In this document: positions 22,661 to 32,800 of the stretch, one piece after another | Numbering within the stretch: the stretch's first letter is position 1 | Layout: every line of letters begins with the position of its first letter | From: Ignavibacteriota bacterium | Lineage (GTDB): Bacteria > Bacteroidota > Ignavibacteria > UBA10030 | DNA: 62,330 bases | Direction: 5' to 3' | Assembly (NCBI GenBank): GCA_022616555.1 | Contig: JAKEEG010000066.1 | Coordinates: 65,702-128,031 of the forward strand | Program-made: the position numbers and the translations under genes | The notes under the pieces: model-generated | Database searches by the model: none | Told to the model about the DNA's origin: nothing | The model's input: the letters and a program-made list of their open reading frames with translations, nothing else

Positions 22661-25609
22661 GTGCTTAGAATTCTTTATATCCTGCGTATTCTCGTTCTCT
22701 GCTTCGTTCCGCTCTCACTTCACGCACAGTACGTGTTAAAGCAGTGGAACGTCGAGCATGGCTTACCGCAAAGTAGCATCCGCTGCATTACTCAGGCGCG
22801 TGATGGGCACTTGTGGATCGGTACGTGGAATGGGCTTGCCCGTTTCGACGGTGTGCGCATGACTGTCTTCAATGCACTCAACACGCCCGAGCTGCACCCT
22901 TCTATTTCCGCTCTTTACGAAGATGCACAGCATCATCTCTGGATAGGAACCGACGGAGGGGGTCTGGTGCAATACAAGGACGGTGCTTTTGTTAAGCTGG
23001 ATAGTGCTGATGGAATTGCCGCTACAATGATTAACTCGATCACAGGCGACAAAGAAGGACGTATCTGGCTTGGAACCGATAAGGGTTTTTATGTGTACAC
23101 CAGGAACCGTTTTCTGCATTTTGAGACGATAAACGGTTTTCCAGACAAACTGGCTACCTATCTGGTCCCTGCCAGTGACGGGTCGATGTACCTCGAGTTT
23201 GTTGCCACGGTATTTCATGTTCGCCTTTCCGGTGATTCACTCGTTGTACTTGAGAAACCGTTTCGTGCAGGTGGTTATCGGATCGACATCGATTCATCGG
23301 GAGCTTTGTGGTACGGCGTCAGGGGTAAAGGGCTTGTGAAGCGCAGGGGTTCCAAAGAGTATGTCGATCGCCGTTTTGTCAATGTGCATTCCAAGCAAGT
23401 GTTTATTCCACGAAACCAGCAAAAATGGGTCATGACGCCGCGCGGGGCTTATGTCCTCGAGAATGGAAAGATCACACATATTCAAACGATTGACGAAGTC
23501 GATTTTTCGAATGTCTCCCATGTGTTCGAGGATCGTGAAGGCATTCTTTGGGTTGGTGTTGAGGGTTCCGGACTCCTTCGGCTACGCCGAAAGCAGATTC
23601 AAACGTTCACGACGCTGGAAGGGCTTGAAACAAATGCAGTCATGTGTGGCATGGAGGACCGTGAGGGCAATGTGTGGATTGGGACTTGGCTCGGCGGTCT
23701 TAGCTGCCGAAAACCGGGCAATCGCGAGTTTACTCCCATTAAAGAGTTAGCCAATGGACTGACCGTCATGTCGGTATGTCAATCGCGCGATGGTACGATA
23801 TGGGTCGGTACGTGGGGACAGGGTGTGTATACAATTAGAGAGGGTCGGGTCGGGAAGTTTACTGGAAAGGGGCTGGGCGAGGATACGTCTATTCGGGCGA
23901 TTGTAGCCGACCCGCGGGGCGGTGTGTGGATAGGAACAGTGTGGGGGACTGTTGGGTATTATCACGGTACGGAGGAGATGTCTTGGGATTCCAAAGAAGG
24001 TATTCCCGGCATGGTCAACACAGTTCTTCTCACGCGCAACGGAGAGCTCTGGGCGGGAACGGACGGCGGCGGCATCGCGCGGATTATCAATGGACATGTT
24101 TCAGTCATCAATAAGAGCATCGGCCTTCTGGATGAGTTTGCGCACGTGAGTATCGAAGACACAGACGGCGCAATCTGGTTGACGTCTAAACGGGGTTTAC
24201 AGCGATGGAAGAACGGTGTTCTCTCGACAGTGCCACCGAGCGCCGGCTTCACCGATGACCATGCACAGTTTATTCAAGACAACGATGGCAACTATTGGAT
24301 CGGCGGAACGCACGGCATTCACAGAATCCGCAAAGCGGACCTCAACGCGGTGGCTGACGGCAAGCTCCCGGCATTGGATTATCTCACAATCGGCAAGGCT
24401 GATGGGATGCCGGTCGAAGAATGCTCCGGAGGAAGCAATCAACTTGTGTGGAAGACGCGTGAAGGTGCGTTGTGGTTCTCCACCACTCACGGGGCTGTTC
24501 GAATAGAACCCAACTCGGTGGGGCACAACCCTGTACCCCCGGGTGTTATGATTGCCGAGGTTCTGGTTGAGAACAAATTGGTCCAATGGAATCAGGAAAT
24601 CACTCTCAGTCCGCAAGAGACAAAAATCGAATTCCACTACACCGGTATCAACTTCTCAGCCCCGGAACGAATACGTTTCAAATACAAGATGGAAGGTTTT
24701 GAAGACGAGTGGCGGGATGTCGGCAGACAGCGCCTTGCGCAATATACCAACTTGGAGCCGGGGAATTACCGATTTCGTGTCATCGCAGCTAACAATACGG
24801 GTGTATGGAATGAGCAGGGAGCATCGCTTGCCGTTGTCGTGTTACCACCCTTTTATGTCACGTGGTGGTTTCGCACGTTGGTTATCTTTGCGGTCGTGGG
24901 AACGGTAGTTCTTGCCGTGCGCAGGAGAATAAGCCGCATACGAAAGGAAGAAGAAATCAGCCGGAATTTTGCGCGCCAGGTTCTGCGCAGTCAGGAAACA
25001 GAACGGCAGAGAATTGCCAACGAGCTTCATGACAGCCTGGGACAAAACCTGCTCGTGATTAAGAACAGGCTCATCCAATCGCAAAAACAATCCTACTCCA
25101 ACACGGAGCAATTGAATGAAGTCTCAGACCTCGTCTCGCAGACGATACAAGAGGTGCGCGGGATATCGCATAACCTGCGTCCGCACCAACTTGACCAGCT
25201 TGGGTTATCCAAGACGCTGAGAGCGCTAGTAAAAACCGTGCGCGACTCGTCATCAATTTCTCTCACCGGAGAAATTGACGACCTTGAGGACGCCCTGTCT
25301 ACAGATAAAGAAATCGCGTTGTTCCGCATTGTGCAAGAGAGTTTAAACAATATCCTGAAACACTCCCAGGCGACGGAAGCATCTGTACTTGTAAAACGTA
25401 ACACCACGGTTGTTTCCGTGATAATCCGCGACAACGGCAAAGGAATGCACATTGCAACTGAGCAACAGAGAGAAGAGCTAGGAAGCGGGTTTGGGATTTC
25501 CGGAATAAAAGCCCGGGCGCAAATGTTTGGCTGGGTTGTTTTTATTCAGTCGGAACCGAATAACGGCACGGCCATCAATTTGACGGTACCAATTTCACAA
25601 TTAGCATGA
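22661..25609 (+). CDS. Beta-propeller sensor histidine kinase (triad 2)
   Basis: 982-residue paralogue of the kinase at 15784. A signal peptide (MLRILYILRILVLCFVPLSLHAQ) is followed by propeller repeats to about residue 620 (for example ALYEDAQHHLWIGTDGGGL and VFEDREGILWVGVEGSGLLRL). Then come a Y_Y_Y domain (about 625-730), a transmembrane helix (about 735-757) and HisKA_3 with H790 in ETERQRIANELHDSLGQNL. ATPase motifs are QESLNNILKHS, DNGKGMH and GSGFGISGIKARA. The GTG start is supported by the promoter 17 bases upstream, though there is no Shine-Dalgarno. The stop overlaps the next regulator's ATGA, so the pair is cotranslated. The operon continues to the giant secreted protein, suggesting that this kinase controls surface functions (inference). 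Confidence 0.9.
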   Translation: MLRILYILRILVLCFVPLSLHAQYVLKQWNVEHGLPQSSIRCITQARDGHLWIGTWNGLARFDGVRMTVFNALNTPELHPSISALYEDAQHHLWIGTDGGGLVQYKDGAFVKLDSADGIAATMINSITGDKEGRIWLGTDKGFYVYTRNRFLHFETINGFPDKLATYLVPASDGSMYLEFVATVFHVRLSGDSLVVLEKPFRAGGYRIDIDSSGALWYGVRGKGLVKRRGSKEYVDRRFVNVHSKQVFIPRNQQKWVMTPRGAYVLENGKITHIQTIDEVDFSNVSHVFEDREGILWVGVEGSGLLRLRRKQIQTFTTLEGLETNAVMCGMEDREGNVWIGTWLGGLSCRKPGNREFTPIKELANGLTVMSVCQSRDGTIWVGTWGQGVYTIREGRVGKFTGKGLGEDTSIRAIVADPRGGVWIGTVWGTVGYYHGTEEMSWDSKEGIPGMVNTVLLTRNGELWAGTDGGGIARIINGHVSVINKSIGLLDEFAHVSIEDTDGAIWLTSKRGLQRWKNGVLSTVPPSAGFTDDHAQFIQDNDGNYWIGGTHGIHRIRKADLNAVADGKLPALDYLTIGKADGMPVEECSGGSNQLVWKTREGALWFSTTHGAVRIEPNSVGHNPVPPGVMIAEVLVENKLVQWNQEITLSPQETKIEFHYTGINFSAPERIRFKYKMEGFEDEWRDVGRQRLAQYTNLEPGNYRFRVIAANNTGVWNEQGASLAVVVLPPFYVTWWFRTLVIFAVVGTVVLAVRRRISRIRKEEEISRNFARQVLRSQETERQRIANELHDSLGQNLLVIKNRLIQSQKQSYSNTEQLNEVSDLVSQTIQEVRGISHNLRPHQLDQLGLSKTLRALVKTVRDSSSISLTGEIDDLEDALSTDKEIALFRIVQESLNNILKHSQATEASVLVKRNTTVVSVIIRDNGKGMHIATEQQREELGSGFGISGIKARAQMFGWVVFIQSEPNNGTAINLTVPISQLA

Positions 25610-26259
25610 GCACGATACACACAGTCATTATTGCGGATGACCACCCGATGTTCCGCAGCGGCGTGAAGCAGGCGTTGGAACAGGACGCTTTCCTGCGCGT
25701 GATAGCGGAAGCTTCCAACGGGCAACAGGCATTGCAGCTCATTCAAGAACACAGTCCGCGGGCTGTTGTTCTTGATATCAATATGCCCCAGATGACGGGG
25801 TTGCAAGTGGTGAGGGAGCTCCGCAAGCAGAAGATCTCCATTGCCGTAACGTTGCTGACCATGTTCGACGACGAAGATATCCTCAACGAGGCGATGGAGC
25901 TGGACGTGAAGGCGTACATTCTTAAGGAAAGCGCGTCGTTGGATGTCGTCAAAGCCGTTCATCACGCCATACAAGGGAAGTATTTCATCAGCGCTTCGCT
26001 CTCCAGTAAGCTTGTTCAACGCAAGGAACGTCAAACAAAGGTTTCTCAGAAATTTCCCGGCTTAGCGGAATTGACCGATACTGAACGGAAAATTCTCAAA
26101 CTTATCGCAGACTCAAAAACAAGCAAAGAGATTGCCGACGAATTGTTTCTCTCACCGAAAACAATCGATAACTACCGCTTCAAAATCTCCGAAAAACTCA
26201 ATCTTACAGGCAGTTACAGCCTCCTCAAATTCGCCCTCGAAAATAAGGCTATTTTGTAA
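25606..26259 (+). CDS. NarL/FixJ-type response regulator (triad 2)
   Basis: 217-residue partner of the preceding kinase. The receiver has the acidic pair in VIIADDHPMFRSG, phosphoacceptor D57 in AVVLDINMPQMTG, and T and K in LLTMFDD and LKESA. The LuxR-type helix-turn-helix is LTDTERKILKLIADSKTSKEIADELFLSPKTIDNYRFKISEKL. It begins in a 4-bp overlap with the kinase gene, which fixes the start. It is closely related to the triad 1 regulator in layout. Confidence 0.92.
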   Translation: MSTIHTVIIADDHPMFRSGVKQALEQDAFLRVIAEASNGQQALQLIQEHSPRAVVLDINMPQMTGLQVVRELRKQKISIAVTLLTMFDDEDILNEAMELDVKAYILKESASLDVVKAVHHAIQGKYFISASLSSKLVQRKERQTKVSQKFPGLAELTDTERKILKLIADSKTSKEIADELFLSPKTIDNYRFKISEKLNLTGSYSLLKFALENKAIL

Positions 26260-26319
26260 ACTCTCAACTGAGTTATTACGTTGTGTCAGGAGTTTCCTCA
26301 TGAGATCACTACTCATTCG

Positions 26320-26339
26320 GTCGGGAAGGAAGTCCCGAC
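26320..26339. repeat. Small hairpin, GTCGGGA/TCCCGAC arms
   Basis: 7-bp stem and 6-base loop in the space between the regulator and the stand-alone receiver. The arms are the same as in the hairpin at 61497-61517, in reversed order. Confidence 0.55.
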
Positions 26340-26367
26340 AGCTCTCTTTAATAAAAAAAAGTACAAG

Positions 26368-26386
26368 TACTCTACCCAAAAGAGTA
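26368..26386 (+). promoter_or_regulatory. Palindrome upstream of a putative promoter, candidate operator
   Basis: TACTCT-ACCCAAA-AGAGTA, a perfect 6-bp inverted repeat with a 7-base centre, ten bases upstream of TTTC (26397-26400)-N19-TAATTTTC (26420-26427), a plausible -33/-7 pair in front of the receiver gene. That position suits an activator of the NarL family. Confidence 0.45.
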
Positions 26387-26460
26387 ATTCCCCTTCTTTC
26401 GGACGCGCGCCCTCTTTTATAATTTTCACCCCGTCGTGTACCACAACGAAGGGGTCCTCT

Positions 26461-26829
26461 GTGAAAATTCTCATAGTCGATGACAACGAGCTCATGCGAC
26501 AGATCATTCGCGGCAGCGTTACGCAGCCGGGTGATGAAGTCGTGGAGTGCTCGGATGGTGATGAAGTTCTCTCCGCTTATCAATCATTCAAAGCCGACTG
26601 GGTCCTAATGGACATTTCCATGCGTAAAACCAATGGGTTGAAAGCCACTAAAACGCTGAAACAGCAATTCCCGAACGCACACGTTGCGATTGTAACCCAG
26701 CACAACGAACGGGAGTACCGGGATGAAGCGAAAGCCGCTGGCGCCGAGCGGTATCTACTCAAGGACGACCTCTCGTCCATTCGTCAGTCGCTGTTGAATA
26801 ACAAGTCACTCGGATTTGATCAGGAATAA
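26461..26829 (+). CDS. Stand-alone receiver (CheY-like) protein, triad 2
   Basis: 122-residue single receiver domain. The acidic pair is in ILIVDDNELMRQ, phosphoacceptor D51 in WVLMDISMRKTNG, with T and K in AIVTQHN and LLKDD. GTG 26461 is chosen because the receiver fold begins directly after it and AAGGGG lies upstream; the longer frame from 26281 crosses the hairpin and promoter-like region. It is homologous to 19875-20222. Its stop lies 31 bp before the giant gene's start, so the two are very likely cotranscribed. It may tune phosphate flow in triad 2. Confidence 0.82.
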   Translation: MKILIVDDNELMRQIIRGSVTQPGDEVVECSDGDEVLSAYQSFKADWVLMDISMRKTNGLKATKTLKQQFPNAHVAIVTQHNEREYRDEAKAAGAERYLLKDDLSSIRQSLLNNKSLGFDQE

Positions 26830-26860
26830 TACTGGAGCAACACTCTTCCTCGGGGGATTT

Positions 26861-29800
26861 ATGATGAAACGCTCTACAACTGCTCTTGTCTTGCTTACCC
26901 TCTTCGTAGTCTCAGCGAGTTATGCTCAGAGTCCCGTGCCGATTGTTACCGGGTACAGCGCTCCCTTCGGTGGGAAGCCCGGTACGCAATTCGATATCTC
27001 GGGCGGAAACTTTAGCTCGACGTTGAGCGACAACAAGGTCTTCGTCGGCGGCATGCGCGCGCCCGTCAATACTTCCTCGGTGGGCAGCATTTCCTCGACG
27101 GTACCTTTCGGCACACGCTACGGACCAATCAAAGTTTCCACACTCTTTAATAAAACAGGTTGGAGCGAGCTTCCCTTCGTGCCCACGTTTACAGGTGGCG
27201 ATCTGGACGCGACATCATTCGCAGCAAAGTTGGATATAACGCATAACGTCAAAGTGGGGGCGATTAATATTGGCGATTTAGATGGTGATGGCAAACCCGA
27301 CCTCGTTGTCGGAAATTACGACGGTTTCGTCGTCAACCCCGCAGTAAATGTTTTTCCCGAATACTTCGTTTCGGTCTATCGCAATCTTGGTAGCGGAGGA
27401 TCAGCTGTTACGTTTGAGCCGCGGTTAAATTTCACTGCCGGCGCGGGAATTACGCGCGTCTATCTTGAGGATATGACCGGTGACGGGAAACTCGATATTA
27501 TCACCGTGAATGAACTTGAACCCAACGCACCAGTTTCGATATTGGTCAATACTAGTGTGCCGAACTCGTTAAGTTTCAGCGCCCCAATACATTTTAATGC
27601 CAATATCAGCAATGTCAGTCCGGTTATCAAAGTGACCGATGTGGTGATTGGAGATGTCGATAAAGATGGTTTCCTCGATATGTGCTTTCTGTACAATGTG
27701 CAGTATCTCCGGATTTATAAAAATAGCGAAAACTTCTCGTGGTCAATGGCATTTCAGGATCCTGCGAACCCCAGTCAAGCCGAAATCACCGGCTTACCTA
27801 CGGGTGCCGTGTTTATGGATCTCAACAGTGACGGCAAGCAGGAGATTCTTGTTTCAAGACAGCTATCGGTTGAGCCCGTACGCATTCTCCAAAATAACAG
27901 TACTCCTGGGACGGTAGCGCTTGCCGCTACGACCCCGCTTGCCTATGCTGGAATACAACCGGAATATCTTTACAAAGGTGACTTCGACCGTGACGGCAGG
28001 GTTGACTTGTTGGTAACCGAGGGTGTTACCGGTTCGATGTATTTCTACAGGCGCAACACCTCGGCATTTGGATTTGATCCACCTGTGGCGGTCGGAAGCG
28101 GTAACGAACGATTTGTGGATATCGGCGATGTGGATGGCGACGGGAAACCTGATATTGCAGTTCGCTACTACGATGGTTCATATAAGATGAGGGTCATCCG
28201 AAATCAAAGCACCAGCGGCGCGATTTCGTTTGGCGCTACGGTCGATTTTGCCGCGAATGAGGGAGTAAACATGCTGAACATCGCCGACCTCAACGGCGAT
28301 GCAAAGCCGGAGGTGATAACTCAACAAGCTTTTGGCGGCTCAGTCAACAAAGTCTCAATCTTTCAGGGTACAATGCTGCCGTATTCGCTCTCGAATACTT
28401 CAGTAGAAGTTTCTGATGATACGGTGAAATCCGGCAACACGGTTACCGTTACACTCCAGCTCAAGGATAATTTAGGCAATCTGGTTGTGACTGCAACACC
28501 AACGGTTGTTTTTTCGACAACAGCAGGGGGAACGAGTACAGGCAAGTTCAGCACAGTAACAAGCAATGGCTTTGGAACGTACACTGCAACGTTCAGAGGC
28601 GTGACGGCCGGAACACCGAAAGTCATCACCGCAACGATTAACGGAAGGTCTATCACATCAACGCCGCCCACTGTTAGGGTTATTCCGGGTGATATTTCGG
28701 GACTTCAATCTGTCATTACTGTTTCTTCACCCATCATAGTGAAGAACGGAATTACTTCCGTGACCTTGCGCGTGAAAGACGCCAACGGGAACAATATTCC
28801 AACCGGCGGCAAGTCGGTAAGTTTTGCCCTCGGAGCCGGTACCTCTTCCGGAGTATTTAGCCTGGCAACAGATTTCAACAACGGGCTGTACGGCGCAACA
28901 TTCAAGGGATTAACAGAAGGCACGCCAACGAAAATCGCCGCTGCTATTTTCGATACGGCTACGATTTGGGTTACCACTCTCGTTCCAACGATTACAGTAC
29001 AATCAAATGTACCATCACCAACGACATCGACAATAACGGTTTCTCCTCAAACGATTCAGTCGGGAAATACCGCGACGGTAACGATGGCTCTGAGGAACAG
29101 CTCCGGGACGCCGCTCGTCGCTGGTGGGGACACGGTGACGTTTAATCTTACTGGCGGTGGTGGGAGCACCGGGACCTTCGGACCTATAATTGATAACAAT
29201 GACGGGACATACACAACAACATTAATTGCTACAATTGCCGGGCCTGCGCGGCAGATAGGCGGAACGGTCAATGGTAGCGCACTGACGAATCCGGGCAGCA
29301 ACAGCTTCACTGTTACGCCGGGGCCCTTCTCTCTCGCTGGGTCGACCGTTACGATTAGCCCCAATCCGGTTCCTTCGGGAACGACGTCCATTGCAACATT
29401 CCAAGCACGAGATGCAGCAGGGAATGCCATCGCTCAAACAAATCTCACCGTAACTTTTTCATTGCAATCTATTGAAACAGGCGGAGGCACGAGCACCGGA
29501 GCGTTCGGACCGGTTGTCAACAATGGCGATGGGTCATACACAGCAACGTTCAAAGGCCTTGTGGCTGGAACTCCCGTACGGTTAGATGTGAATACAGCCG
29601 GCATTATCGGCGCTGGAGCAAAAAACAACGACAAGCCGTTCGTCACGGTGATACCCGGCACAGTATCGCTCAGTCAATCTCTTCTTACGTTAGGGCAGCC
29701 GAGTATCTCATCGGGTTTAGCCACGACAATTAAACTGCAAGCGAAGGACTCGGTAGGCAATAACCACACATCAGGCGGATTAAACATAGCATTTGCGCTG

Positions 29801-32800
29801 CAAGCTGGAGGGACCAGTGATGGGACAATCGGCCCCGTTACGGACAACGGGGATGGAACATACACGGCAACGTTTACGGCAACGACTGTTGGCACAACCC
29901 GAAATGTTTCCGCAACGGTCGACGGGAATTTGCTCACTTCCACACTTCCTGCCATTACAGTAACCATCGGCAGGCCGACGATATCCGCGTTAAGCGCGTA
30001 TTCCGGCGCACCGGGAAGTTCTATCACAATTGATGGGGCGAATTTTGGCTCCACTATAGGTGAGAATGCGGTATTTTTTGGGACGATTCCGGCGACTGTA
30101 ACAGTTGCATCCCCTACATCGCTTACGGTTACCGTTCCTGCTTCAGCTATGTACGGGTCGGTGTCTGTTTTTAATTTGACATCAGGACTTGTGGGAGTTT
30201 CAGCGCTTCCGTTTCAGGCAACATTTAACTCAGGCGGCTTTATCGATCAAACTGCATTGTCGGCAAAAATTGATATTGCATCGGGAGCGCCGACAAGCGC
30301 GATAGCTGTGGGTGATTTGGATGGCGACGGAAAGCCCGATGTTGTTGCATCAAACTCGGGCAATAGTTCATTGACTTTGTGGCGGAATACAGGCAGTCCC
30401 GACACAGTAAACTTTGCTGCGCCGACAACAATAGGCGCGGGAATTTCCGTGGAAAGCATTCAGCTTGCAGATTTTGACGGAGATGGAAAGTTCGATATCG
30501 CTGCACCGTACGGCTTACTCATGTCTGTGTTCCGTAATACAAGCAGCCCGGGAGCAATTTCGTTTACAACCGCTCAAAACTTTGCACTGCGAACGGACTT
30601 GATCGGCGGCGGTGTGACTGGCGGTGTCAATAATCTCGCAGTTGCCGACTTTAACGGCGATGGCAAGCTGGACGTTACAACGATTGACTTTTTCAACGAG
30701 CTGGGGATTATTCTTCTGAACAGAAGCGTACCGGGTGTAATCTCTTTTACGACCAATTTTGATTTTCCTGCGGGTTCCAGCCTGCACGGTGTTGCAGCGG
30801 GCGACCTCGATGGAGACGGCAAGCCCGAATTGCTTTTCAGCTACGATACCCCGGGCACGGTTGATATCTTTAGAAATACTTCCGCTGCCGGCAGCTTGTC
30901 GTTTGCGTCGAAGATAAATATAGCGACTGGTTCCGGCTCGTACGGTATGGCTATCGAGGATGTTGATGGCGACGGGAAAGCGGAATTGCTTGTTGCAAAT
31001 CGATTGAGCCAGAGCGTTGCGGTCTTGCGTAATACAAGTGCAATCGGTTCGCTTTCGTTCGCTGCGAAACAAGAGTTTGCAGCTAACTCTGGAGCATCAA
31101 GCATTGCCGTCGGCGATATGGACGGCGACGGGAAGCCGGACCTTGCGGTAGCTAATACGAACGCATGGAGCCTCTCGCTGTTGAAAAATCTCAGCTCTCC
31201 GGGCGCGATAGCATTTCAAACTCACGTTGATTTTTCAGTTGGGTCGTCAATCGGCAATGTTGTGATCAGCGACTTAGACAGGGATGGTAACCCGGACCTG
31301 GCTCTTTCGCGTTCCAGTGTGAATTTCTTCTCTGTGTTCAAGGGAATCGTGCCTGGCTATTCACCGCAGCAATCGCTAGTTACGCTTTCAGACGATTCAG
31401 TAGGATCGGCTGAAACTATTACCGCAATGTTGCAGCTAAAAGACTTGAGCGGAGTGAATCTTTCATTTGCCGGACAGACAGTGGTATTTTCACTTCAGGG
31501 CAGTGGGACGAGCACAGGAACATTTGCTGCGACGGTCGATAACGGCGATGGTACGTATTCCGCGGTCTTTACAGGTGGAGTAGCGGGCACGCCGAAGGAT
31601 GTCAATGCGACAATTAACGGCACGCCGGTTACGTCAACGCTGCCTCAAGTTACTGTCAAATCCGGAGCATTTTCACCTCAGACATCTTTCGTCCATCAGA
31701 TTTTTACGCCAGGATTTTTTGTTCCGATCGCGTTTATACAATCAGGCAGCTCAATCACCGTGACTCTGCAGGCGAAAGACGCGACGGGAAATAATCACAC
31801 CAGCGGCGGTTTGAATGTGTCGTTCTATCACAAGGGCGCCGGCACGTCGACAGGAAATTTTAGCGCTACCATAGATAACGGCAACGGTACGTATCAGGCT
31901 TCGTTTACGGGCATTGTTGCTGGGACGATAGATTCCATCGGCGCCGTTATCAACGGCGACACGCTCACAACGCCGAAGGCCGCGTTTATGGTACGACACG
32001 GAGAAGCTTCGCCGGCTCATTCTATTGTCACGGTATTGCAAGATACTGTTCAAGCCGGAGCAACCGCCTATATGAATTTGCTTGCTCTTGATGCCAACGG
32101 AAATATCGTCACAACCGGCTACGATCGAATTGGATTTTCTCTAGGCAGCGGCACGAGCTTCGGACTTATCAGTTATAGCCCGTTTTCCGGCGGCGTGGCA
32201 GACTACTGGGGGAATGGAAATTATCGCGGAACAATCTACGGTATGAACGCGGGTACGCCCACGGTTGTTACAGCGACATTGAATAATGCCGCAGTAACTA
32301 CGACGCTCCCGACGATTACTGTTTCTTCCGGTCAGATTTCCACTTCGAAATCCTATACGGAGGTTTCTTCCTTTCTCGTTCAATCCGGTGGGACAACAAC
32401 CGTTATGCTGAACGCGCGAGATACATTCTTTAACCCGCACACACAGGGGGATTTAGATGTCACATTTGCGCTTAGTGGTGTGGGAACGAGTACCGGCACA
32501 TTTGGTCCCACAACCTACAATGGCAATGGGACATACAGTGCTACGTTTACAGGCGGACAAGCAGGCACGCTCAGTTTTATTGTTGCTTCCATCAACGGCG
32601 TTCAGGTAGGGTCATTACCTCCGTACGTTCTCGTTGAAGCGGGAGGCTACTCGCCAACGCTCTCCACGCTCGCAGTGTTAGATCCTGTTATTCAAGCGGG
32701 GAAAAGCACATACATGACGTTCCAGTCGAAAGACGCGGCCGGGAATAATTTATTTACCGGCGGTTTGAATGTGCAGATGTGGGTGGATAGCAGTGGCACG

